This document shows, piece after piece, positions 19,389 through 27,589 of a stretch of DNA of 64,000 nucleotides (position 1 is its first letter; the number at the start of each line of letters is the position of its first letter). The stretch covers positions 12,324-76,323 of the forward strand of contig DATGXI010000034.1 of the NCBI GenBank assembly GCA_035299065.1. The letters are read 5' to 3'. The notes beneath the pieces were generated by a model. That model ran no database searches and was not told the DNA's origin. It saw only the letters and a list, made by a program, of their open reading frames with translations. The position numbers and the translations under genes are program-made. This DNA is from DASPJQ01 sp035299065 (GTDB lineage: Bacteria > Bacteroidota > Bacteroidia > Flavobacteriales_D > UBA2798).

Positions 19389-20357
19389 ATGGATTTTTTA
19401 AACGGGTACCTGGGCGAAATAGAAGCGGAATTACATGCCATAGCATTACCCGGTGGTCCGGCCAACCTATACGATCCTTTTCGTTATATGCTAAGCCTGG
19501 GTGGCAAACGTATACGCCCCGCACTAACCCTTATGGGACATACGTTGTATAATACCGACCATAAAAAAGCCATGCCGGCAGCTTTGTGCGTTGAGCTGTT
19601 CCATAATTTTTCGCTCATTCATGACGATATTATGGATAAAGCGCCTTTGCGCAGGGGGAAAGCCACCGTGCACACCAGGTGGAATGAAACAATTGGCATC
19701 CTGTCAGGCGATGTAATGTTGGTTAACACGTATAAAATGCTTACCGAAAATTATACCGGTGACGTGTTGGTGCGCCTCCTGAAAGTTTACAATAACACAG
19801 CCATTGAAGTGTGCGAGGGACAGCAAATGGATATGGATTTTGAATCACGAAACAACGTAAGTGTTGAAGAATACGAGCAAATGATATCGCTTAAGACTTC
19901 AGTACTTTTGGGCTGTGCATTAAAAATGGGTGCTATAACCGGTGGGGCCAATGAAAACGATGCCAACCATTTATATGAGTTTGGAAAAAACATTGGAATT
20001 GCATTTCAATTACGCGATGATTACCTGGATGCATTTGGTGATCCCGTTAAAACAGGCAAACAACCCGGTGGCGATATTCTGGCAGGTAAAAAAACATTTT
20101 TAATGATTGAATGCAATACCCTTGCAAACAATGGCGATAAAGAAAAACTGGGCCAGTTGCTGAATGACAAATCCAGTGAAAAAGTTAAATCAACCCTTGA
20201 CTTATTTAAAAAATACAAAGTGGATGAGTTGACTCAAAAAGAAGTAGCCCGCTTCCAGCATTTGGCCATGGACCACCTGGCAAAAGTAAGTGTGGGCGAT
20301 GAAAAGAAAAAACCCCTGGTTGGATTGGCCAATTATTTACTGAACAGGGAACATTAA
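19389..20357 (+). CDS. Polyprenyl (geranylgeranyl/farnesyl-type) diphosphate synthase
   Basis: A 322-residue trans-prenyltransferase that condenses isopentenyl diphosphate with allylic diphosphates to give isoprenoid precursors. The first Asp-rich motif is LIHDDIMDKAPLRRG and the second is QLRDDYLDAFGDP; GGKRIRPAL, near the N-terminus, binds substrate. The small-side-chain region ahead of the first motif (CVELFHNFSL) does not let me fix the chain length. It is the third gene of a tight run behind the exporter and rmlA. Confidence 0.92.
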   Translation: MDFLNGYLGEIEAELHAIALPGGPANLYDPFRYMLSLGGKRIRPALTLMGHTLYNTDHKKAMPAALCVELFHNFSLIHDDIMDKAPLRRGKATVHTRWNETIGILSGDVMLVNTYKMLTENYTGDVLVRLLKVYNNTAIEVCEGQQMDMDFESRNNVSVEEYEQMISLKTSVLLGCALKMGAITGGANENDANHLYEFGKNIGIAFQLRDDYLDAFGDPVKTGKQPGGDILAGKKTFLMIECNTLANNGDKEKLGQLLNDKSSEKVKSTLDLFKKYKVDELTQKEVARFQHLAMDHLAKVSVGDEKKKPLVGLANYLLNREH

Positions 20358-20447
20358 ACGATTATAAATTATTTGACTGAAGTTTGATTCTATTTGCTGA
20401 ATTCAATCTTACTTCAAACTTCTGGAACTTTAAATAACACATAAACA

Positions 20448-21185
20448 TTGAATATAATTTGCATTATACCCGCCCGCTTTGCCAGCACCCGTTTTCCGGG
20501 TAAACCATTAGTTGACATTGGCGGCAAGTCAATGATACAACGCGTTTACGAACAGGCACAAAAAGCAAAGGGAATCACAAAAATTATTGTGGCAACCGAT
20601 GATGAACGAATTGAAAAAGCTGTAAAAAAATTTGGTGGAAATGTTGTTATGACCTCACCACATCACCAAAGCGGAACCGACAGGTGTGCCGAGGTGGTTA
20701 AATATACCGATGAAGAATTTGACATTGTTATAAACGTGCAGGGCGATGAACCCTTTATTCACCCCGAGCAAATTGAACAGGTTGCCAAAACACTTGCCCA
20801 GCACAATACCGAAATTGCAAGCCTGGTTCGCCTGGTAAAAAATAACGATGATGTTTTTGATCCCTCAAAAGTCAAAGTGACGCTTGACTATACTAAAAAG
20901 GCCTTGTATTTTAGCCGTAGCCCTATTCCATTTAACCGCAATGCAGGTGACAAAAACTGGATAAGCGATACCGATTATTACCTTCATGTAGGCATATACG
21001 GTTACCGTGCCGATGTGCTGCGCGAAATAAGCGCACTGCCAACCGGCAAACTTGAATTAAGCGAATCACTTGAACAATTGCGCTGGCTTGAGAACGGGTA
21101 TGCCATTCACATGGACATAACCAGCCACGAAAGTTATGGAATTGACACACCTGAAGACCTGGAAAACATAAAACACATGCTTTAA
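20448..21185 (+). CDS. kdsB: 3-deoxy-manno-octulosonate cytidylyltransferase
   Basis: This enzyme activates Kdo to CMP-Kdo for lipopolysaccharide core synthesis. The 245 residues include the signature IPARFASTRFPGKPLVDI, GGKSMIQRVYEQA, VINVQGDEPFI and SRSPIPF. Initiation is at TTG 20448, because the conserved first strand (NIICIIPARF) follows it directly and no ATG is available. It implies a Gram-negative outer membrane with Kdo-containing lipid. The next gene starts four bases after its stop. Confidence 0.95.
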   Translation: MNIICIIPARFASTRFPGKPLVDIGGKSMIQRVYEQAQKAKGITKIIVATDDERIEKAVKKFGGNVVMTSPHHQSGTDRCAEVVKYTDEEFDIVINVQGDEPFIHPEQIEQVAKTLAQHNTEIASLVRLVKNNDDVFDPSKVKVTLDYTKKALYFSRSPIPFNRNAGDKNWISDTDYYLHVGIYGYRADVLREISALPTGKLELSESLEQLRWLENGYAIHMDITSHESYGIDTPEDLENIKHML

Positions 21186-21189
21186 TGCC

Positions 21190-21705
21190 ATGGCAAGCTC
21201 CATAAAAACAATTGCTTTATCAACCGATAATATCAGGGCGCTTAATCAACGAAAGAAACTAAATTTCATAGCTATCGCCTTAATTAACGGTGTTTCGTTA
21301 ACTGTACTTACGCTATTTTTTCTTTTTTATACGAAAAACAACCAGGCGGCAAAAGTAACCATGTATGTCATCGTTCCCTTTAGTGCCATAAGTTTTACCA
21401 TTAGCCTGCTTGTTACTATAAAGCGCATTAATCTCGTTTTGCAAAGTGGCGTAAAATACGTTGAGCTTATCAAACAACATGAAATAAAAGAAGAAAAAAG
21501 CCATACAACCAACTCAAGTGAAAAAGCTGTTACCTTTACTTACTTTTTTATTATAACACAAGATCAACGGAAATTGCGCATTACTCCCCAACAAAAAGAA
21601 AAGGCGCTGCTCCAGAATGAATTTATAGTTGAGTATACGCTGGCCGATAAAATTCCGGTTGTGGATGCCTTATATACCAATGCTGAAAAAATAGTTGTCA
21701 GCTGA
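21190..21705 (+). CDS. Membrane protein of unknown function with two N-terminal helices (1)
   Basis: I do not recognise this 171-residue protein. Two hydrophobic helices (about 25-47 and 57-77) precede a hydrophilic domain of about 90 residues, predicted cytoplasmic. Layout and position resemble the following gene, with which it overlaps or nearly abuts; the two may be distant paralogues. It begins four bases after kdsB, so it is probably cotranscribed with it. Confidence 0.65.
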   Translation: MASSIKTIALSTDNIRALNQRKKLNFIAIALINGVSLTVLTLFFLFYTKNNQAAKVTMYVIVPFSAISFTISLLVTIKRINLVLQSGVKYVELIKQHEIKEEKSHTTNSSEKAVTFTYFFIITQDQRKLRITPQQKEKALLQNEFIVEYTLADKIPVVDALYTNAEKIVVS

Positions 21706-21727
21706 ATGTGCGCATCCAAGCATTAAC

Positions 21728-22351
21728 ATGAGTCCTCCCGTTAAAATACCGCTTACAACAAATGACAGGAAGTCCATCAGGCGCAGAATGGCCGGTAATT
21801 ACATAGCCCTTGTTGTTATTCCCGGCAGCCTTGTGGCAGCCATTCCATTATCGGCCGAAGTATATTCCATGTCACAAACCATTTTGCCCTGGATTGTCAA
21901 CGCTGCGCTGCTTTCACTGGCTGTTTATTTAGCTTTTGTATTCATACGCACCTTAAAACGGCTGGGCCGGCTTTTGGCCGATGGAAAGAAATTCCGGGAG
22001 CGTGTTTCGCTTTCAACTGCAAAAGCGTATGAAACCAGGAACACGACCAGCAAGGGCGTACGCATAAGTTATACCCTTGAAATGCATGATGCGTTCAGAT
22101 TTATAATTACGTACAGGCAATTTGTACTGATCAATAAATTAAACGAATTTTTTATAGAGTACAAACCTTACAACCACAACACCATTGATGTTGTTCAAAC
22201 CCTTGATTTCAATAAGGAAATTGAAGAACTGCAGGAGACCAATACCTGGAATGATGCTGATTTTCCTGCTAAAATTGATGCTGCGTTGGCACGCATCAGA
22301 AGCCGTACCGATAAGGATCCGGATGCACCGGGTGAACCTACTGATAATTAG
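21728..22351 (+). CDS. Membrane protein of unknown function with two N-terminal helices (2)
   Basis: A protein of about 207 residues from the ATG at 21728; a TTG at 21695 would add 11 residues and overlap the previous gene. Two helices (about 25-45 and 57-77) are followed by a hydrophilic domain of about 110 residues, as in its upstream neighbour. The C-terminus is acidic and Pro-rich (DKDPDAPGEPTDN). Function unknown. Confidence 0.65.
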   Translation: MSPPVKIPLTTNDRKSIRRRMAGNYIALVVIPGSLVAAIPLSAEVYSMSQTILPWIVNAALLSLAVYLAFVFIRTLKRLGRLLADGKKFRERVSLSTAKAYETRNTTSKGVRISYTLEMHDAFRFIITYRQFVLINKLNEFFIEYKPYNHNTIDVVQTLDFNKEIEELQETNTWNDADFPAKIDAALARIRSRTDKDPDAPGEPTDN

Positions 22352-22406
22352 CCCCCTGGTTTATTCCTTTTTCATTTTCAAGCGGATTTTTATACACATA
22401 AAATCG

Positions 22407-22414
22407 TAATTTCG
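22407..22414 (+). promoter_or_regulatory. Near-consensus -7 box four bases before leuS
   Basis: TAATTTCG has one mismatch to TAnnTTTG and ends four bases before the leuS ATG. The spacing is the same as for purN and the gene at 26051, again suggesting a leaderless transcript. Confidence 0.35.
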
Positions 22415-22418
22415 CTGC

Positions 22419-25373
22419 ATGGAATACAATCACCGCGATATCGAAAAAAAATGGCAGGCTTACTGGGCTAAGGAAAAAACGTTTAAAGCCGAAAACGATT
22501 CTTCCAAACCAAAATATTATGTGCTTGACATGTTCCCTTACCCATCAGGTGCAGGCTTACATGTTGGTCACCCGCTTGGATACATTGCCAGTGACATTGT
22601 AACACGTTACAAACGGTTGAAAGGATTCAATGTATTGCATCCCATGGGCTATGACAGTTTTGGCTTACCAGCCGAACAATACGCCATTCAAACAGGACAA
22701 CATCCTAAAATTACCACCGAACAAAATATAAAACGCTACCGCGAACAGTTGGATAAAATTGGTTTTTCGTTTGACTGGGACCGCGAAGTACAAACATCTG
22801 ACCCGAATTATTATAAATGGACGCAGTGGATATTCCTGCAATTGTTCAACAGCTGGTATAACCCGCGTACAAACAAAGCCGAAAAATTAGAAACACTTAT
22901 TGCTGTTTTTGAAAAAGAAGGGTTTAAAGGAAATGAACACGATATTTTAACGGGCGATATTGAAAAAGACCTTGCTCCCTTTACCGCAGTTGAATGGAAA
23001 AGTTTTGATCTTAAAAAACAAAACGATGTGCTCATGAACTTTCGCCTGGCTTATTTGGGCGAAGCCTATGTAAACTGGTGCCCGGCCATGGGAACGGTTT
23101 TAGCCAACGATGAAGTAAAAGACGGAGTGAGCGAACGTGGCGGACATCCTGTAGAAAGAAAATTAATGAAACAATGGAGCATGCGTATAACTGCGTATGC
23201 ACAACGCCTGTTAGACGGGTTGGATACCATTGACTGGAGCGATAGTTTGAAAGAAGCACAACGCAACTGGATTGGCAGGAGCCAGGGATGTAGTATTAAA
23301 TTCCGAATTTCGAATTTCGAAGGGGATATCGAAGTTTTCACCACCCGGCCTGATACCTTGTTTGGTGTTTCGTATTTAACATTGGCACCCGAGCACGAAT
23401 TGGTTGATAAAATTGTAAGTGCTGAACAAAAAGACAACGTTACCGCTTACGTTACTTATGCCAAAAACAGGAGTGAACGCGAGCGCATGGCCGATGTAAA
23501 AAAAGTAACCGGTGAATTTACCGGTGCATATGCCATTCACCCGTTTACCAATGAAAAAATTCCGGTTTGGATTGGTGATTATGTATTGGCTGGATATGGA
23601 ACAGGTGCTGTTATGGCTGTGCCTGCGCACGATGAGCGCGACCATGCATTTGCCAGGCATTTTGGTTTACAGTTGAAACAGGTGATTGAATTGCCTGAAG
23701 GTTGGGACTTGCAAAAAGCAAGTTATGATGAAAAAAAAGGCAAAGTCATCAACAGCGATTTCATGAATGGTATGGAAGTGGTGGATGCCATTAAAGAATG
23801 CATTCAACGCATCGAAAACCATAAATTTGGCAAGGGGCAAATCAATTACCGTTTGCGCGATGCCGTGTTTGGCCGCCAGCGTTATTGGGGCGAACCTATT
23901 CCCATTTATTACAAAGACGGGATTCCGCATGGGATTCCTGAAAACGAATTGCCTTTGACATTGCCCGAGGTAGATAAATATTTACCCACACCTGACGGGG
24001 AACCACCCTTGGCGCGTGCCAATAACTGGAAATACAAAGGGCAATATGAATATGAATTAACCACCATGCCGGGTTGGGCAGGTAGTTCATGGTATTTTTT
24101 GCGTTACATGGATCCGCACAACACCAAAGCGTTTGCTGATAAAGCAGCCATGGATTACTGGGGCAATGTTGATTTGTATATTGGCGGCAGCGAGCATGCA
24201 ACAGGACATTTATTGTACGTACGCTTCTGGACAAAATTTTTGAAGGATTTTGGTTTGATCAATGTGGATGAACCCGCACAAAAACTGATTAACCAGGGAA
24301 TGATTGGTGGGATGTCCGAAAAATTCTATCTTCAAAATATTTATCAACAAGACGATAAGCCTCATTTAGAAATTAGATTTGATTCGGAAGGAAAATTTGA
24401 ATTAATTGAGCTCCCGAAATCAATTCAACACATATATGTTAGTGCTGATGTAAGAGAAAAAGGATTTGTAAAGGGATCAATGGACACTTTACATCCAAGA
24501 AATCTGCCTATAGAATTAGTTGATAATTCTACACTGATTGATAGAAAAAAATTCGTTGAGTGGCATTTGCAAGATTCCGAAGCAGTATTTGTTTGCTTAG
24601 GTGGATATTGGTATAAAGACAATTTTTTTCCATTTAAAAATTCTAAAGAAACTAGCCAGGATTTTAGAACCGTTAGAGAAAACGAAAAAATGTCTAAATC
24701 CAAATACAATGTTGTTAATCCTGATCAATTGTGTGAAAAATTTGGTGCCGATAGCTTCCGTCTTTATGAAATGTTCCTTGGTCCATTGACTGATTCAAAA
24801 CCCTGGGACACCAAGGGCATTGAAGGTGTTTCGCGTTTCTTAAAAAAACTGTGGCGTTTGTATGCCCATGAAGGCAAACTTGTGTTAAACGATGAAGAAC
24901 CGTCAAAACCTGAATACAAGGCATTGCACAAATGCATTAAACGCGTAACCGAAGACATTGACCGTTATTCGTTCAACACGGTTGTTTCAACGTTCATGAT
25001 TTGTGTGAATGAGTTGAGTGATTTGAAATGCAACAAGCGCAAAATTCTTGAGCCGCTGGCTATTTTATTATCGCCTTACGCACCGCACATTGCCGAAGAG
25101 TTGTGGAGTGAAGCCATATTGGGCCATAAACATTCGGTTACGTATGCTACCTGGCCTGAACTGAATGAATCGTATTTGGTGGAAGATTCATTTGCATTCC
25201 CTATTTCGTTCAACGGTAAAACAAAGTTCAACCTTGAAATGAGTTTAACCCTAACACCTGCCGAGATTGAAAAGCTGGTGATGGAACATGCCGATACCCA
25301 ACGTTTTTTAGAAGGGAAACCGGTGAAAAAAGTGATTGTGGTGCCGAAGAAGATTGTGAATATTGTGGTTTAA
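22419..25373 (+). CDS. leuS: Leucyl-tRNA synthetase
   Basis: This enzyme charges tRNA-Leu. It is a class Ia synthetase with the HIGH-type motif in PYPSGAGLHVGHPLG (about 40-53), an editing (CP1) domain (about 230-420), and KMSKSKYNVVNPDQ (about 753-766). The C-terminal tRNA-binding domains end at KKIVNIVV. At 984 residues it is long because of an insertion before KMSKS, as in other Bacteroidota. The stretch at about 24300-24690, which encodes that insertion, is clearly AT-richer and uses AGA arginine codons, whereas the rest uses CGT/CGC, suggesting a mosaic. Confidence 0.96.
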   Translation: MEYNHRDIEKKWQAYWAKEKTFKAENDSSKPKYYVLDMFPYPSGAGLHVGHPLGYIASDIVTRYKRLKGFNVLHPMGYDSFGLPAEQYAIQTGQHPKITTEQNIKRYREQLDKIGFSFDWDREVQTSDPNYYKWTQWIFLQLFNSWYNPRTNKAEKLETLIAVFEKEGFKGNEHDILTGDIEKDLAPFTAVEWKSFDLKKQNDVLMNFRLAYLGEAYVNWCPAMGTVLANDEVKDGVSERGGHPVERKLMKQWSMRITAYAQRLLDGLDTIDWSDSLKEAQRNWIGRSQGCSIKFRISNFEGDIEVFTTRPDTLFGVSYLTLAPEHELVDKIVSAEQKDNVTAYVTYAKNRSERERMADVKKVTGEFTGAYAIHPFTNEKIPVWIGDYVLAGYGTGAVMAVPAHDERDHAFARHFGLQLKQVIELPEGWDLQKASYDEKKGKVINSDFMNGMEVVDAIKECIQRIENHKFGKGQINYRLRDAVFGRQRYWGEPIPIYYKDGIPHGIPENELPLTLPEVDKYLPTPDGEPPLARANNWKYKGQYEYELTTMPGWAGSSWYFLRYMDPHNTKAFADKAAMDYWGNVDLYIGGSEHATGHLLYVRFWTKFLKDFGLINVDEPAQKLINQGMIGGMSEKFYLQNIYQQDDKPHLEIRFDSEGKFELIELPKSIQHIYVSADVREKGFVKGSMDTLHPRNLPIELVDNSTLIDRKKFVEWHLQDSEAVFVCLGGYWYKDNFFPFKNSKETSQDFRTVRENEKMSKSKYNVVNPDQLCEKFGADSFRLYEMFLGPLTDSKPWDTKGIEGVSRFLKKLWRLYAHEGKLVLNDEEPSKPEYKALHKCIKRVTEDIDRYSFNTVVSTFMICVNELSDLKCNKRKILEPLAILLSPYAPHIAEELWSEAILGHKHSVTYATWPELNESYLVEDSFAFPISFNGKTKFNLEMSLTLTPAEIEKLVMEHADTQRFLEGKPVKKVIVVPKKIVNIVV

Positions 25374-25379
25374 AAATTG

Positions 25380-25990
25380 AGTGTAGATCTCGCTGATTTA
25401 TTTTATGCAGAGACAGTGCGCGCTGATCTCGCAGATCTCGCAGATTTTTTTTGTGACCATGTTTTTTTCACGCAGATAGCGCAGAAATACGCAGATTTTT
25501 ATTGATGTGACCTGGTGTCCTTGTGGCAACGCAACATTCCGCGCAGATCTCGCAGATTTATTTTATGCAGAGACAGTGCGCGCTGATCTCGCTGATCTCG
25601 CAGATTTTTTTAGTGACAACAGCCATGTTTTTTCACGCAGATAGCGCAGAAATACGCAGATTTTTATTGATGTGACCTGGTGTCCTTGTGGCAACGCAAC
25701 ATTCCGCGCTGATCTCGCAGATCTCGCAGATTTATTTTATGCAGAGACAGTGCGCGCTGATCTCGCTGATCTCGCGGATTTATTTTATGCAGAGACAGTG
25801 CGCGCAGATCTCGCAGATTTATTTTGTGACAACAGTCATTTTTTTTCACGCAGAAAACGCAGAAATACGCAGATTATTTTGATTTACTTTGTGCTTATAC
25901 ATGGCGCGCAGATCTCGCAAATCTCGCAGATTTTTCACGTGACAACAGCCATTTTTTTTCACGCAGAATACGCAGATTTTTATTGGTGGA
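25380..25990. repeat. Block of nested CGCAGATCTC/CGCTGATCTC repeats
   Basis: About 600 bases are built from 9-bp units (gcagatctc, gctgatctc) in runs of two to four. Longer units surround them: a ttttatgcagagacagtgcg segment, a ttcacgcagatagcgcagaa segment, and a tgacctggtgtccttgtggc segment that recurs with an offset of about 165 bases (about 25469 and 25634). Frames through it read as ADLADLADL-type peptides, which are artefacts of the repeats. No spacer-repeat regularity of a CRISPR is present. Confidence 0.88.
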
Positions 25991-26038
25991 CTTAGCGGCT
26001 TTGTGAGTACGTGGCTAAAGTTGTATAGATAAAATATG

Positions 26039-26046
26039 TATTTTTG
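26039..26046 (+). promoter_or_regulatory. -7 promoter box placed for a leaderless transcript
   Basis: TATTTTTG matches TAnnTTTG and ends four bases before the ATG at 26051, which supports that start over an upstream ATG at 26036 lying inside the promoter. Confidence 0.5.
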
Positions 26047-26050
26047 TTTA

Positions 26051-26446
26051 ATGGCCAGGCAACCTAAGCCCATACCGTTTGACTTTATTCTTGACGAATT
26101 GTTTTCATTAAACCCACGTGTTAATCCCATGTTTGGGTGCCATGCTATATATGTGGGCGAAAAACTGTATTTTATTGTGCGTGATAAACCCGGTGTACAC
26201 GAAGAATCAAACGGGGTTTGGATATCCACCTCAACCGAACACCATGCCAGCCTCCAAAAGGAATTTCCAGCGCTTAAATCGGTTGAAATACTAAGTATGC
26301 CCAGCAGGGAAACGCCCTGGCGTATGCTTCATAAAGACGAGGAGCGTTTTGAGAGCGATGTTATTCGTATTTGCAGCCTTGTAAAAAAGGGTGATCCCAG
26401 GCTTGGCAAGGTACCCCAGAAAAAGAATAAGAAAAAACAAAAATAA
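26051..26446 (+). CDS. Small TfoX-N-like protein
   Basis: A 131-residue cytoplasmic protein from the ATG at 26051. The region FGCHAIYVGEKLYFIVRD (about 29-46) resembles the N-terminal TfoX/Sxy fold ('MFGG..IY..GK.F'-like). In Bacteroidota, stand-alone proteins with this fold have unknown roles, so competence regulation should not be assumed. The C-terminus is strongly basic (KKNKKKQK). It lies between the repeat block and an outer-membrane protein gene. Confidence 0.6.
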   Translation: MARQPKPIPFDFILDELFSLNPRVNPMFGCHAIYVGEKLYFIVRDKPGVHEESNGVWISTSTEHHASLQKEFPALKSVEILSMPSRETPWRMLHKDEERFESDVIRICSLVKKGDPRLGKVPQKKNKKKQK

Positions 26447-26519
26447 TATAAGATTGTTTGGGGGTTTGTACCTAATTTTAGGTTTAACAGGCTAACTATT
26501 GCCTCTCAAAAAAAAACCT

Positions 26520-27365
26520 ATGAAAACCCTTTTAACCACTTGCATACTAACAGCCTTATTTGTAACGGCCCAGTCACAGGACAACGATAAAAAATTTCGT
26601 TTTGGACTGAAAATGACCCCTTCATTCAACTGGCTTAAGATTGATGATACCAAAACATTTGAAGGCAACGGTGCCGTCATGAAATTTGGTTATGGCCTTA
26701 TTACTGAATTTAACCTTACAGGTACCATTTGGTTCTCAACCGGGTTACAGGTTGATTACGATGGTGGAAGAATAAGAACTACTTCAACCGATCCTTTTCT
26801 TGACAATACCAGCGGAAAAGTATTTTACCAGTATGATGAGAACAAAGGCCTGGCTGAATACGACAATACGGATAACGGCTATAAAACCTACTGGTTACGT
26901 GAACGCACTTACCGCACAACGTACATTACATTGCCTATTCAGTTGCGCATGAAGACCAAGGAAATTGGTATGCTTACCTATTTCGGGAACATTGGTATCA
27001 ATGCTTCATTCCAGGCAAAAACACGTGTAACTGATGTTACAAATCAAATTAACAGCGGTGGCGGACTTGGTTACCAATCCTCCACCACCGAATTTGACAG
27101 GCTTGTGATGAGTGATGACATGAACCCTGTTCGCCTGGGACTTGTTATTGGTGGCGGTGCCGAAATGAACCTTTCAGGCAGCACCTCATTGTTGTTTGGC
27201 CTGCATTTTTTCCAGGGCTTTACCAATACGGTGAAAAAAGAATCGAAGTATTTACTGGACGGTGAAAAAACAACTGCTGCTTCAACTACTGAATACAAAC
27301 CTGTGGCACAGGAACAAAAATTCCTGAACAACAACATTACCATTACGGTTGGTGTTTTGTTTTAA
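26520..27365 (+). CDS. Outer-membrane beta-barrel protein (PorT-like family)
   Basis: A 281-residue secreted protein from the ATG at 26520, which opens a clean signal peptide (MKTLLTTCILTALFVTAQSQ). A longer frame from TTG 26499 would add basic residues and is unlikely. The mature part alternates polar and hydrophobic strands, starts with KFRFGLKMTPSFNWL, contains GYGLITEFNL and ends with NITITVGVLF, consistent with the 'outer membrane beta-barrel' family common in Bacteroidota. Function unknown. Confidence 0.75.
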   Translation: MKTLLTTCILTALFVTAQSQDNDKKFRFGLKMTPSFNWLKIDDTKTFEGNGAVMKFGYGLITEFNLTGTIWFSTGLQVDYDGGRIRTTSTDPFLDNTSGKVFYQYDENKGLAEYDNTDNGYKTYWLRERTYRTTYITLPIQLRMKTKEIGMLTYFGNIGINASFQAKTRVTDVTNQINSGGGLGYQSSTTEFDRLVMSDDMNPVRLGLVIGGGAEMNLSGSTSLLFGLHFFQGFTNTVKKESKYLLDGEKTTAASTTEYKPVAQEQKFLNNNITITVGVLF

Positions 27366-27376
27366 TGAACGTACCA

Positions 27377-27589
27377 TTACCTGACTTTTTCAAACCGTAA
27401 AGGCAATTTGCCTGTACCTGGAATGAATTCCATTTGATGTTCACTGCAATTCATGATTTGTATGAATGAAACCTGCGCACCCGCGCAGGTAAGTTCCATA
27501 AAATTACGGTCCTCTGCCACCATGTATTCCCACGTTCCCGTGTTACAATTGAATCGCCCCGGGGTTGTTTCCCGTGTACCCTTATGCAT
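27377..27589 (-). CDS. Small protein of 70 residues coupled to the SpoIIE phosphatase gene
   Basis: The ATG at 27589 shares one base with the TAA stop of the upstream phosphatase gene (TAATG), a classic coupling arrangement. That makes this short gene credible and its start preferable to an ATG further up (27613). The product has three cysteines but no motif I recognise and no signal peptide. It might be a partner of the phosphatase, but this is inference from position only. Confidence 0.55.
   Translation of the reverse strand: MHKGTRETTPGRFNCNTGTWEYMVAEDRNFMELTCAGAQVSFIQIMNCSEHQMEFIPGTGKLPLRFEKVR

Noticed and set aside
25380..25990. CRISPR-like repeat block
   Set aside because: Units are nested and variable in length, with no regular unique spacers and no cas genes.
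25672..25995. Open frames reading ADLADLFYAET-type peptides
   Set aside because: They are produced by the 9-bp repeats and lack any other coding signs.
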